Origin: Brugia malayi
Taxonomy: Eukaryota; Nematoda; Chromadorea; Rhabditida; Onchocercidae
Direction of reading: 5' to 3'
DNA length: 64,000 bases
Assembly: GCF_000002995.4 (NCBI RefSeq)
Contig: NW_025062479.1
Location: forward strand, 22,254,721-22,318,720
The position numbers were made by a program, and so were the translations under genes. The first letter of the stretch is position 1, and each line of letters starts with the position of its first letter. Positions 32,598 through 44,500 of the stretch are shown here, in pieces. Under the pieces are notes generated by a model that was given only the letters and a program-made list of their open reading frames with translations, was not told where the DNA came from and made no database searches.

Positions 32598-35174
32598 ATG
32601 AATACGGATACGTGGTATTGGTATGGGTTATCGACAAAATTTTAACTATTAAATCTGGGATTATTTTTCGAAACTAATTACACTTATGTATTCGACTTTA
32701 ATTATTATTTATTTATTTTTAATTGTTATTTATTTATTTTTTGTGTACATGATTTCTGTGCATATACTGCGTAATTGAGAATGGACAGTATAGAAGAAAT
32801 ATTTTTTCGATTGTAAATTTTTTATTATACTTTCAGTTTTGATTCCTCTTCTATCCTTTTGTGAGGTTGTTGTGTCATCATTTAGAGTCTTTTTTAAAAT
32901 AATTTAGCATAGGACGTTGTGTCATGTTTAAATGCAATATTGTGTTTGAGCAAGGTTTACAAAATCTGGAGACACTCATTTGACAGAAATTTAACTTAAC
33001 TAAGTGCTTCTGGTCGAATTAGGTATTATTGTTTATGTTTATAGCATTAGGTGAACAGATGTGTTTTATACTTTTGAATATCTATTAACACTGAAAATAA
33101 TAGTTTAAAAAGAAATTGATGATATCAGATTAGGAACTTCCGTGACATCAGTTGCACTTTATAACTACTTTCACCTAAAGCTGTACTAGACACGACCTCA
33201 ATAGCTCAATATTACATTCCCATCTATTAAATTCTGGATAAAATAACACTTCTAAATTTTTTCTTTTTTTTTCCCTCAAATATGATTTCTTTACTTTATC
33301 TCTTGTTAAGCCATTTGCCCATTGCTTTTTTCTTTTCCTTTTTTTTTTTTCTTTTGCAAAGCCATATTTCACTCATAATACGCCGTAATATCTGTACATT
33401 GCATAATATTTGTACATTGCACTTCTTTATTTGTTATTTGTTGGAATCTATATTTTTCGCAAATTTATTATTCGTTCTTTCATTCTTTCATCATTACGGT
33501 TTAGTTCACATAACTGTTAATTTGTTTTTGTTTAAGTTCAAGAATTCAATGTTTGTTTTTTAATGACTAATACTGAAATTAATTTTATTTCAGGTTTTTC
33601 TATTAATTCTGTGATATATTTGCATTTTTCCCTTTTTTTTTTTGTATTCATTACAATTATACGGCTAATGATTCCAGAATTTAAGAATTGTGGGGAGAGA
33701 AAGAGAAAGTTAGAGGTTACCTTTATGCCCTAAAAAATTTGCTTATCTATTCGCCATTGTTAAATGCTTTATTATATATTTGATGAAGAAATGAAGAGTT
33801 GAAAATTATAATTTTATCAGCTTCTCCTAGATAGCATAGTTCTCATTCTCATTTGCTTCATGTTAACCTTTATCTAGCTAAATTATTATATAAATGTCAT
33901 CTTATAGCATATTTATTGACCAGAGATATATCCTGCAAAATTTTCATTAAAAATTAGAAAGAATATCACTTATGCACCATTGTTGTTGTCTTTTGTAGTT
34001 TACAGTCAAGATAGTTACATTAAATATATATTAGCTTTAGTTGCTTTTTAATGAAATGATTCGAAATAATTGTTAGTCATTCATTGTTAGAGAAATTAAA
34101 TTTTTGTTTGAAAGGAAAGCAAAATGCAAACGAAAGTAACTGGCTTTTTGCTGAAATATTAAACTTTTTCTTAACTGCAAAATTTTTACTACTTTCTGGG
34201 GCCGTATATTTTGTTTAATGTGAAACTTCGTCTAAAAAATTTTTATCTATTTTTTTTTACCCCATGTATTTGCTCCCCATTGTATAATTTAAAAACACAC
34301 TTTACAATCGTATTCAGTTGTGAACTTGAAATGTTGAAAGGCCATAAATGATCCCAGATGTTCCTGATATTTTCTAGTAATCTTCATAATTCCAGAAACC
34401 ACAAAAATGATGATATAATTGGTATTAAATTTTGTACTCTGATCAATAACATAACTAAAGATCATTCAAGAGTTTCATACTATCATAGCGGGCAAATTCG
34501 CACTCTCTCTGACGTACGCCAAAAAACAGAGGACTTCGAGAGTAAGCGTAAAATTCCACAAATTGCTATTTCTATCCAAGGTATTAACATGGTCAAATAA
34601 TCTAAACCTAAGTTAGCACTATTTACTTTTGCAGTATTCCTTGAACAAAAAAGTAAAACTGAAAATTTCATCTTTAATGACATAAGATTGAGTCTTGAAA
34701 GTTCTAATTAGTTTCATTTACTGGTTATCACTTCAATTAATTTGAATTTTTTAAAAATTAAAGTCTTCAATGCTCTCTAATAAAAACAAAATGGATGACA
34801 GTATAAATTCTTCCAAATTGATAATGCTTAATGTAATATTAATGTAATAATATAGTTTCAGGATTTTTTCATTAAATTTTTCACTAATGTCCATTAAATG
34901 TCCAAATGCATTTACTTAACTTTTATTTCATTCCATACAATTTCATCTTTAGTGAAATTTCAGGTCAATATTTTAGATTTTTAATGAAATTTCTAACTTC
35001 AGATTCAAATACAATCAATTGTAGTGTTATAATTATTCCATCCGAAATACCGCAAAAAAAAAAAAAAAAAAAAAAAAAATATTATAAATGAACAAAAAAT
35101 ATTAACAAATGAATAATTTTCGCTTTCAATAACTCTATCATTACTGCTAGATATTAATTTTTTCATTAATTTCA
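32598..35174. other. Non-coding AT-rich region
   Basis: 3' flank of the GnT-I gene followed by intergenic DNA with poly-T tracts. Several open frames occur but are low-complexity or lack splice-site support. Nothing functional was recognised. Confidence 0.45.
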
Positions 35175-35435
35175 TTAAACTTTACTTTTTTGCAGAGCTA
35201 AATTTTGTTTTTGTAAAGAATGAAATTTCGATGATTTAGTCCGTGGAGAGGAATGATCTGTGATAGTTTGAGTATCTGAAATAGTTAGAGAATCTTTCAA
35301 TTGAACAGGTAAACTAGAAATGGTACTTATTGTTCGAGTATTTTTATTGGTATGATTTGATTTGATTTGCTTTTCTTGCCATATTCGTTTTTGTTTATCT
35401 CGTAATTTTTGTTGATGTAATATTTCCATTTCTCT
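35175..35435 (-). CDS. Possible last exon of an unrecognised minus-strand gene
   Basis: Reading on the minus strand, a good acceptor (TTTACAG at 35442-35436) opens directly in frame into REMEILHQQKLRDKQKRIWQ. The frame continues through a Ser/Thr-rich stretch to a stop at 35175-35177 (ending LALQKSKV). The charged helix-like start and polar tail look like real coding sequence rather than intron. Family not recognised. Two further minus-strand candidate exons lie upstream, at 35807-35885 and 36119-36200. Confidence 0.4.
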   Translation of the reverse strand, partial: REMEILHQQKLRDKQKRIWQEKQIKSNHTNKNTRTISTISSLPVQLKDSLTISDTQTITDHSSPRTKSSKFHSLQKQNLALQKSKV

Positions 35436-35806
35436 CTGTAAACATTAACATTTGCATAAATATATGAACTATTAGCTATGATTGGATTAAAAATTTTTAG
35501 CTTAAAATTTAACGATGTAAATTTTATGATGCTTAAATGATGAATGAATGTTAGCATCAAATCATTAAGTGTGATGTGCTTAAATGCTAATATGATAATA
35601 AAGTGATATGATAAGAGAGAAATGATTATAATACACGTTTCTTTTGCAAAATTTTCTGATGTCAGTTGTGCATTTCAATTCTATTTTAACTAAACATTTT
35701 TGATTAATTAATTAACTAACTGACTAACTAGCTAGCTAACCCTAATTAAATTTAACAATAATTTTATCATTTAAATAAATTATCATATATGCTAGCAATA
35801 ACAAAC

Positions 35807-36200
35807 AGTGATATTGCTGCTTTTCCGGCTATTTTCATCATCCTTATTCCTCCGTTCAAATTCCATTTCTATTGTATTATGACCACTGCATGGACAACCA
35901 AAGAACCAGCAATAAATAAGTGGAAATAGTATAACATATATCTAAATTTAATTAATTTAATTTGAAAAAAAAATTTAAGTAATTATTTTTTATTTGCAAA
36001 TATACAATGATTGCTGATAAAAGAATGAAGAAAAGCTTTTATCAAGCTTATTCAATGATAAGAAAACAAACTTTCCTAATCATTTAGTGTTCATTGTGTA
36101 AGAAATATAATTTCATACTTGCATGCATATTAATACTCGTATTATCTTATCATCCAGATCATCCAAATGAATTGGTTCTTGTGATAACAAAATAGCATTG
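35807..36200 (-). CDS. Two candidate upstream exons of the same minus-strand gene
   Basis: 36200-36119 follows a TTTTAG acceptor, reads NAILLSQEPIHLDDLDDKII and continues to a GTATGA donor. 35885-35807 follows TCCATGCAG and reads HNTIEMEFERRNKDDENSRK, continuing KSSNIT to a GTTTGT donor. The second joins in phase to the exon at 35435. The first does not join in phase to the second, so at least one exon or boundary is missing. Composition is exon-like, but I recognise no homologue. Confidence 0.25.
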
Positions 36201-37152
36201 CTAAAATGTTGTAGGAAAATATGTTTGAAAAAATAAAATTGCATGCAAAAATTATTTAATAAAAAAAATTTGCAAATTTTGTTAATCAATTAATTTTGCG
36301 AATGTTAATTAATTATGGATAACTTTAATTAATACTAAAGCTTACATTTGCAAATCATTGCAAATGTAAAAATTAGTGATAATTGAAATTATTTTTGGAA
36401 CAAAAAATTTATTACTTTTTTTCAATTCTCGTATAACTTTCTTAACAATTATTTTATGCATATTAAACAAAATCATTGATTTATTCAATTATATCAACTT
36501 AATAATTAATTTAATTTAATTATGAATCAAATGTTTTTGATAAGTTAATTACAAGGATTATTACCTCATAGTTGCTAATCTAAAATTATTTCACAACGAA
36601 TTTCACACAAATAAACAGTTTCTTTCTTGTTGCTTTTTCTAACAATAAAAATTTTTTTTTTGTTATATGCAAATTTTGGCATTGAAAATTGCTACCTGTC
36701 ACTCGGATATCATTTATTATCAGAATACTCTCGATGCAATAGCACTTTTTAAAAAAGAAAAATTTATGTTTTCTTTCAAACATAACAATTATGAAATTTT
36801 ATTTAATTCATCTTTCCATTCTACTTTTGACCTACCCGATTATCTACCTTAAATTATATACCTTAAAGAGTATTGTGACAGGTAATTATGTAAGAAATTG
36901 ACAAATGACCTTACATTACCTTTATATTCCTCGTATTATTTCTACATATTGCTCTTGAGAAAGATTTTATTTTTAAATGAAATATACAATTTTAATGAAA
37001 CGATCGACCAAACTTGAAATGCAATTAATTAAAAAAAGTTAATTAAACTTAAATCGATTAAGAAACAACAACTTACTGCTATGATTCTCGTCTTATACAC
37101 ATAAATTTTGCAATTATTCGAATGATTTCTTCAAACATTAGAACACACCTAT

Positions 37153-37154
<2 letters not shown>

Positions 37155-37184
<30 letters not shown>

Positions 37185-37186
37185 CA
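37155..37186. repeat. (AC)n microsatellite
   Basis: About 14 AC dinucleotides in intergenic DNA, with a degenerate ACAGAC tail to about 37215. Confidence 0.9.
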
Positions 37187-37523
37187 CAGACATACTCACA
37201 CAGACACAGACATACTTTCTGTTAATGTAGTAATGTGTGATAATAGGTTGATATAGAAAGGACCAATGATTTTCAAAAGCTTAAGATGTGCCATATTGCT
37301 AATCTTTAATTACTAAGTTTTTTTTGTTTAACTCAAATTTATTTAAAAAAGAAAAAAAAAAAAAAAGAAAGAAAGATAAAAGTAAAAAGCATTTGTAACG
37401 GATGTTATTACTGCGACAACTTTTGCTGCTATCAACACTTTAACATTCATTGATCATTGATAATTCTCTAATCACTTCCCTCTGCATTACTACTTTTCAA
37501 TATCACTAATTGATTATCATTAT

Positions 37524-37735
37524 CTAGGCTTATCTCTTCTACATTCAATCTCTTCATCATTTTCTTTTCTTTCTCTTATCATTATTTCTGGTTTTATCTC
37601 TTCTACATCCAATGTTTATCATTTTCTTCCCTTTCGCTTATCATTATTTCTAGACTTATCTCTGCTGCATTTAATGATTATCAACTTCTTCTCTTTCGCT
37701 TATCATTATATCTATAAATTTATCTTTTCTGCCTT
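37524..37735. repeat. Degenerate minisatellite, about 62-bp unit, 3-4 copies
   Basis: Units start near 37524, 37590, 37651 and 37712 (last one partial). Each contains CTTATCTCT or a variant, then CTGC/CTAC-ATT/C-CAAT, then a T/C-rich stretch, then CTTATCATTAT. Divergence between copies suggests an old array. Each unit carries at least two TTATC (GATA-type) motifs. Confidence 0.75.
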
Positions 37736-38409
37736 TCTTTCCCTCAAATTCTAACAATCCGAAAAGCACTAAAATGAATGTTTGACGTGAAGCAACTGTT
37801 GAAATAGGATGAAATGGTCAGAATTCTATTCTTTTCCTCTCACAATTCTACAATCTTTCGATTATTTACAAAGCTATGCCATTTGTTGAGAAGTTAGTTA
37901 GTCAGTCGTCCAAATGTGGTGGAATATTTCAACAACAATACAAATTGAAATTTAAACCAGTAGCGCAATTTTCCATTTTACCGCATCGCATTTTCTTCTT
38001 TTTCACTCCTTTTTTTCTCTTTTTTTCTGCAAAATAATTTATTTTTGATTTACTTTTAATGTAAACTATTTCATATGTTGTGGAATATTTCATTATTTAC
38101 ATTATTTTATATTGTTTAATACTTAAATTATAAAAAAAATTATTAGTTTAATAATTGTATAAATGATTATAATTAGATAAATAGTTCTTATGTTTTTCAT
38201 ATTTGCTTGCTGTTATTTTAATTTTATTCAGTTTATTTTTCATCAAATCATTATATTTACTTTCAAAGTTTTTGAATAAATTAAAATTTGCGTATTCATG
38301 ATTTATTAATTAAAACAATGAAAGATTATTTACTAACATTATTAATTAATTAACTAACTAATTAACAGTTATCATTTAATTAATTATGCTTCTATTACAA
38401 AAAAAAAAA

Positions 38410-38745
38410 AAAAAAAATTTCTACCAGATGGCATATTTGCTATTTTATAATTGGCCAGAAAAATTTTTCTTCCATTATTATTTTTATTTCTAAAATTATA
38501 TTTAAAAATTTTTTCATGAAAATTTTTATCATAAATTTTACAATGATATCTCTTTCCCATTATTTGACTACAATTGAAGAAGTGATAATATAAAAGATAT
38601 TGATTGCACGGTTAAATAAAGAATATAAAATCAACATTTTTCGTAAAATTTTCATCAAAAACTTTTTAAACGTAATTTAAAAAAAAAGTTTAGTGAAAAA
38701 AAAAAAGGAAAAATTTTCTGCCAGATGGCATATTGCTAGCAATCT
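38410..38745. repeat. Pair of about 30-bp direct repeats 300 bp apart
   Basis: AATTTCTACCAGATGGCATA at about 38416-38435 and ATTTTCTGCCAGATGGCATA at about 38711-38731. Each follows an A-rich run and is followed by a TTGCTA-like sequence. No coding potential is seen. Confidence 0.7.
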
Positions 38746-41516
38746 CGAGATACGGAAAGATATATACAAAGGAAAGCTTTTAAAAGGAAGAGAAAATGAA
38801 CTAAAATCGAAAAATTCATATTAACATAAATACAAATATCATTTCTGATTAAATTATGATATGTTATCATCAGAATATAGCAAATGTCTTTCCAATAAGT
38901 AATTATAAAATTAATCAAATTATCTTTTTTTTTTTTTTCAATTCTCAGAAGATTAATATTTAGATGTAGTAGAAATTGTCATCTCTTTTATCAGCATTAT
39001 CATAATGATAATAATGGTTGAAGTGATAATAATCTTATCGATGATTAAAGTGATAACAGTCTTATCAGCAATTATCTAGCTGAACAATATATGAATTTTT
39101 ATCAATAAGCAAATCGAACAAGCATAGCAATTTGATTGAGATATTAATTAATTTTGCATATAAAATGAACAATGTTAGAGTGACAGAAGAGAGAAAGTAC
39201 ATTGTAATGACATATTACAGGTAAGTTTCCAGGTAAGTATGTCACAATTTGTACTGTGTTTGCATTTGTAAATATCTTTTCACATTGAAGAAGCCAACAG
39301 CATCCATTAATACTATTTCATTTGCTAACACCTCAATGCTATATTATTTATCGTTTTTAGCATTTACTTTTTTTTTTTTTAATTTGAGAATTGAAATAAT
39401 AGCTTAGTTTCTTTTATTATTCGCTTTTTTCTTTTGATTGTTTTGTTTAAAAAATTTCTTTAAAACATTTATCAATAATATATATATATATATTCATCAA
39501 TGTTTAGCTAAATTCAATAAAAAACTAAAACTAAAAAAAATTATTTACCATTGAAAGTTTTTGTTGTAAATAACAAAACATCTAATATGCAATTTATAAA
39601 AAAAATTTGTAAATCTTTTTAACAAACCTAATCCAATTTTCTTTTTTCTTTATTAACTATTTCATAGGATTACAAAATTAATTTATTAATTAATCGTATT
39701 TTTTTTTTTTTTTTGTATTTTTTTTTACCTCAATGTTTTAATATAGGCGAGAATAAATATATATCGATGGATGAATGAGTGTGCTTTTTTTTTTTAAAGA
39801 ATAAATAATTTTGTAAACATTTCAGCACTGTGAAAAATCAATTCAAGCAAATGTAAACTTATCTACAATTTACTTTAGATAAAATATTTAACAGTTCTTT
39901 TAATTTTTTTCTTAAATTCTCAAATAATTTTTGAAATTTCTTAAATATTTCTCTGCATTTATCGAAATTCAAAATTTTCATAATTTCTTGAAAGAAAGAA
40001 AAAACGATATGTTTTAAGAGAGAGAGAGAGAAAGAGAGAGAGATGTAAAAAAATTGCAGAAATTTTTCATTACTTCTCAGATTCTTTCTTTTTTCCTTTC
40101 TTTTTTTTCTCAAAATATAAGATGAAATGATTCAGAAAGATTAACAATTGTTTGAAAGAAATTTAAGAGAGAACCATCATATATATATATATTTCATAGA
40201 CATAAATAAGCATAGCCATTATCAAAAAAAATATCCAACAATAAATCTATCTTATCCATTATCACCAAGGTGATAAGCTATAAGTAATTCACATTAAGCT
40301 AACATCTCTATTCATAATTATAGTGTATTCATGGATTACTAACAGCGTTCGATCATTTATTTAAGCACTGAAATTTTACAAATTATTTTTCTTTTTACTT
40401 TGCTCTTTGAAATTTTTCCTTTAAATTTCATTTCCTTCTAATATTTTTTCGTCTTTTAACTTTTTTAACTTAATATTGATTCAATTTACATCTTAAAAAA
40501 AAAAAAGAACGAAAAAAAAAAAGGAAAGGAAAAATATAAAAGTAAATAAAGCAAAGGAAAAAAAAAGTATAACAAAATACTAATTGAAAGATAAATCAAT
40601 CAAAATCTAAGATTGAATAACTGATATCATTGAAATGTTTTAAAATAATCAATAAATAATCATTGAATGATCACAGATAATCTTAGCAAATACTTTTTTT
40701 TTTCTCTCTTATTTTATTACTTTCAAATTAATAAAATTATTTAAAAATATTATATTTAAGAAAAAATTTTACATAGCTTCATTAGAGTTAAATTAATTAC
40801 ATTGTTGACATTCTTACATATATCTATGCTAGATAGATAAGTGAGAAATAAATATATTTTATCACGATAACATTTGCAAGACTTGTATCACATACTTTTA
40901 TCAATTATGATCTTATCATAATTGATATTATTTAAATATCATCTACCCATATCGTAAAAAAAAAAATAAACATTCCTAAAAAATATCCTACTTCTTTGTT
41001 TTATATCTTTACATTATTACAATTTTTTTTTTTATTGTTTTTTCGTTTTGTTTTTTCTCTAAATTTTATACGCTCATTTTAATTTATTAGATATTTTTTA
41101 AAATTTAGCTTATCATTTTGTTTAATTTTAATTTTAATCTATTTCAGATCGTCGTTGTATGCATATGGAGTAGTAAAGTGATTTTGCATACTTTAGCAGA
41201 AATATTTACAGCTGAATTTAATTATGCTTAAATTACAATTCTTCTATTTGTCAGTCTTCAATTATTCTATTTGAAAATTAAATTTTTATAAAACAAAAAC
41301 GGTAATTTTTTTTTTTTTGCAGAAAAAAATTAGCTATTTGAATAAAAATAAATTGAATAATACAATTTATGAAAGAAACATTTATTTAATACTTTTTTTT
41401 AAAAATAATATTTAAAGCTAATATCATTATCATTAAATATGTATGAAATATTTTATAAAATTTTAGGAGCTTTTATCTCTCCTAAATTACAATTCTATCT
41501 TTGGTTGCATAATTTG

Positions 41517-44500
41517 ATGAATCAAAAGCGATTCGCAATTACAACAAACGACGATTCTGACGTTGATGATCGACAAAGAAATACGTTATATAATCGTTAT
41601 TCAACACGTCAACAAACGCTTACACCTGTATCCAGAATTAATTCTTCAGGTTTATTTATAAATATATATCAGGAAAATTAGTAAAAATTAATTAAAAAGG
41701 AATTAATAAAATTTAAATGCTATTTTTGTTTTTTTTCCTTTTCTATGCATAGAATTAATATTTTTAGAGAAATTTCGATTAAATTTACACGATAATCCTT
41801 CAATAAGTAGTTCACAAGGAGTATCTACGTGTAACAATATTTCACGTTCTATACCCGCTGAACGACCACGTGTTGAAACTGCACATCCATATCACGTCAC
41901 TGAATTTTCTCATTTCCAGGAAAACGATTTACTTGATTATCAAGCAGGTGGGTAAACATACTTTGTTATATTTACAAGCGCTTTATTTATAAGCGTAGTA
42001 GATTGATATTATTTAATTTTTAATTAATTATGAAAGTTTATTTTAATTTCTATTTTTATTCTCCTAAAATTGAAATGAGCTTTTTGCATTTCATAAAAAA
42101 AAAAAAAAAAAAAACAAACAGACGTACGCATTATCATTATCAAATGAAACTATGAAAACAGATTTATTCGCTTTATTAAAATTCCAAATTCTATAAAAAA
42201 ATTTGTACAATTTTATTCAAACTGACAATATTTAATTTTTTTTTTCTTTTTTGTTTTGTATAAAATTTTAATTTATTATCGTTTAATGGAAATCAAATAA
42301 TTATGTTTTTGTTTAGTGCTTTTCAGGAAAACCGTTAAATCATAAACAACAATTTTATTCAGTGGAAGAGCATCACGACGATTTCAGTTTCCGTGAAGCC
42401 AGCAACACAACAGATCACCGTCATTTGAACATTTCAATTCCTGAAAATAATTTTAACGAGCAAATCAAAAATTCAAAACTTACCGAAGAAGTTAATTTAT
42501 TAATTGCTTCCCATTCAAATCCATCTGTCAATTTACATTCACAAAATATTGGTACGTTCTAATTTGTTTTTTTCCCATAAAAGAAATAATCAATCGATGA
42601 TACTTTGTAAACATTTTGAAAATTTGAAAAAATATAATTATAAAAAAATTACAGTAATTTTTCAAATTTTATTAAATTTTATTAAGAATTTCTCATCATT
42701 TTCGGGCAGCTTAATTATTTAAATTTATTAATTATAATTTGACAAAATAATGCTTTAAATTAATTACATTTATATTAGCAATTCGATTTTTTAAATTCAA
42801 TCTATCTATCAAAACTTTTTTTTTTTTTTTTCATCAAACAAACAGTGTAATAGAAATTTTGCGTCCTCTTTCTTTATTTACTTACATCCGACAAGTCTAC
42901 GATCAAAAAAGTACTAATAGCAAGTCAGTAAAATTTAAAATTCTAAATTTATTTAAGGTTAAAAATTAAAATGATTAAAAGATGGTTGAAGCCTTGACCT
43001 AAAAAAAAGCGACAATATGTGTCGATAGGCCTATTCTAAATGATTATTTTTTAAATGAGAAATAAACTCATCGATAATGACCTCTATTACTGATCATTTT
43101 GCTACACTGGTTGAGTTCAAATTTTCTTGTTATCATTTTGTTTTTTGTTTTTTTTTCTTTCTTCACCTTTTTTTTTTTTTTTTTCTTCAAGTTGAAAATT
43201 TATCAACTTATCATTTTTTTTTTTTTTTTCAAGATTTCATCACTGTGATGTCAATCAAATATTACAATCAAATTGAAAATCTTAAAAGCATTACAAAAAA
43301 AAAAAAGAAAAAAAAAAAACGAGAACGAACTTTTTTTTTTTCTTAAAAACAGATCGAGCAAGAAATCATTCAACACAAAAAGCCCCGAGATTTCCCAATC
43401 GAACAGAATCAATCGATCAATTTTCTACTGATATCCAAAGAACAAATCGTCATACATATAAAAAACCTGAAGTTTGTACCTTTTTTTTTTTTTTTTTTTT
43501 TTTTTCACTTTTAAATACACTAACGATTAAATATAACAAATTTGACTATACTAAATTCATATTTCAAATTTCACTATTTCAATACATCGGCAACAAAATT
43601 CAAATCACAAGAATTCAAAATGGTCAGAAGTTTGACATTGTTAAGAATGTGATATGATCCATAAAAAAGAAAGTAAATTCATTTAAAAAACATAAAATTA
43701 ACTTTTTTGCGCGATTTAATAATTTAGCTCTGATAAAATCTAACCATTAATTGTTATCACTGATAAATTTAATGCATAAGCTAAAATGTTTTCAACTAAT
43801 ATTTAATTAATGCAATAATAACTAATTTAAAATTTATTCATTTTTTTCCATTTAATATCTACCAACAATAAGTTATTTTTATTAATTTGAATAATATATC
43901 ATACAACTTTCTCAATTCTTTTTGATTATTTTCTGCTAATAATTCAAATTTCTCAATATTAATAGCAAAATATTAAATAAAACAATAAAATAAAGAAAAC
44001 TGTTAGATATAATTTTTACTTTTAAAATTAAATTTGATGTTTTTCTAAGAGTTAACTTTTACCTTAACTATTATATCACATATCTTTTTTTTTTTTTTAA
44101 AGATATATTACGCTGATAATAGACGTGTTGAACGTTTAACTTATCGTCCAACTGGAAATCAGCACACGTACGTGACACATCCAATTGTTGAATTATCGAT
44201 ACCAAAAGACGCATCGAATGAAGATGCATTAATTGATATTCCATATATTGATCAAAATATTAATTGGAATTATTTATCGAGAAAGAACACAGAATTGAAT
44301 AATTATCCAATCAAACATCAAACAAATATTTCTTCATCGAATGGTTCAAATTCATTGATTGCTTCTGAATACGATCGTTCGTATAGCACTGGTAAGCTAT
44401 CCTTTTAAATCGAGAAAATTCTTAAGAGAATATAATTAATGTCACTTCTTACCTGTATCACATCCATCTCAATATGAATTCAGTATAATTATTACATACG

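Larger units (their letters stand above)
36201..41516. other. Long AT-rich region upstream of the PP2A B'' gene
   Basis: About 5.3 kb with no convincing exon, apart from a short open stretch after an acceptor at about 41148. It is rich in TTATC/GATAA motifs, minisatellites, poly-A/T runs and a (GA)n tract at about 40018-40042. It may hold 5' non-coding exons and regulatory DNA of the downstream gene; this is inference. Confidence 0.4.

Noticed and set aside
43077..43346. Open frame rich in Phe in the PP2A region
   Set aside because: Generated by poly-T and poly-A runs inside an intron.
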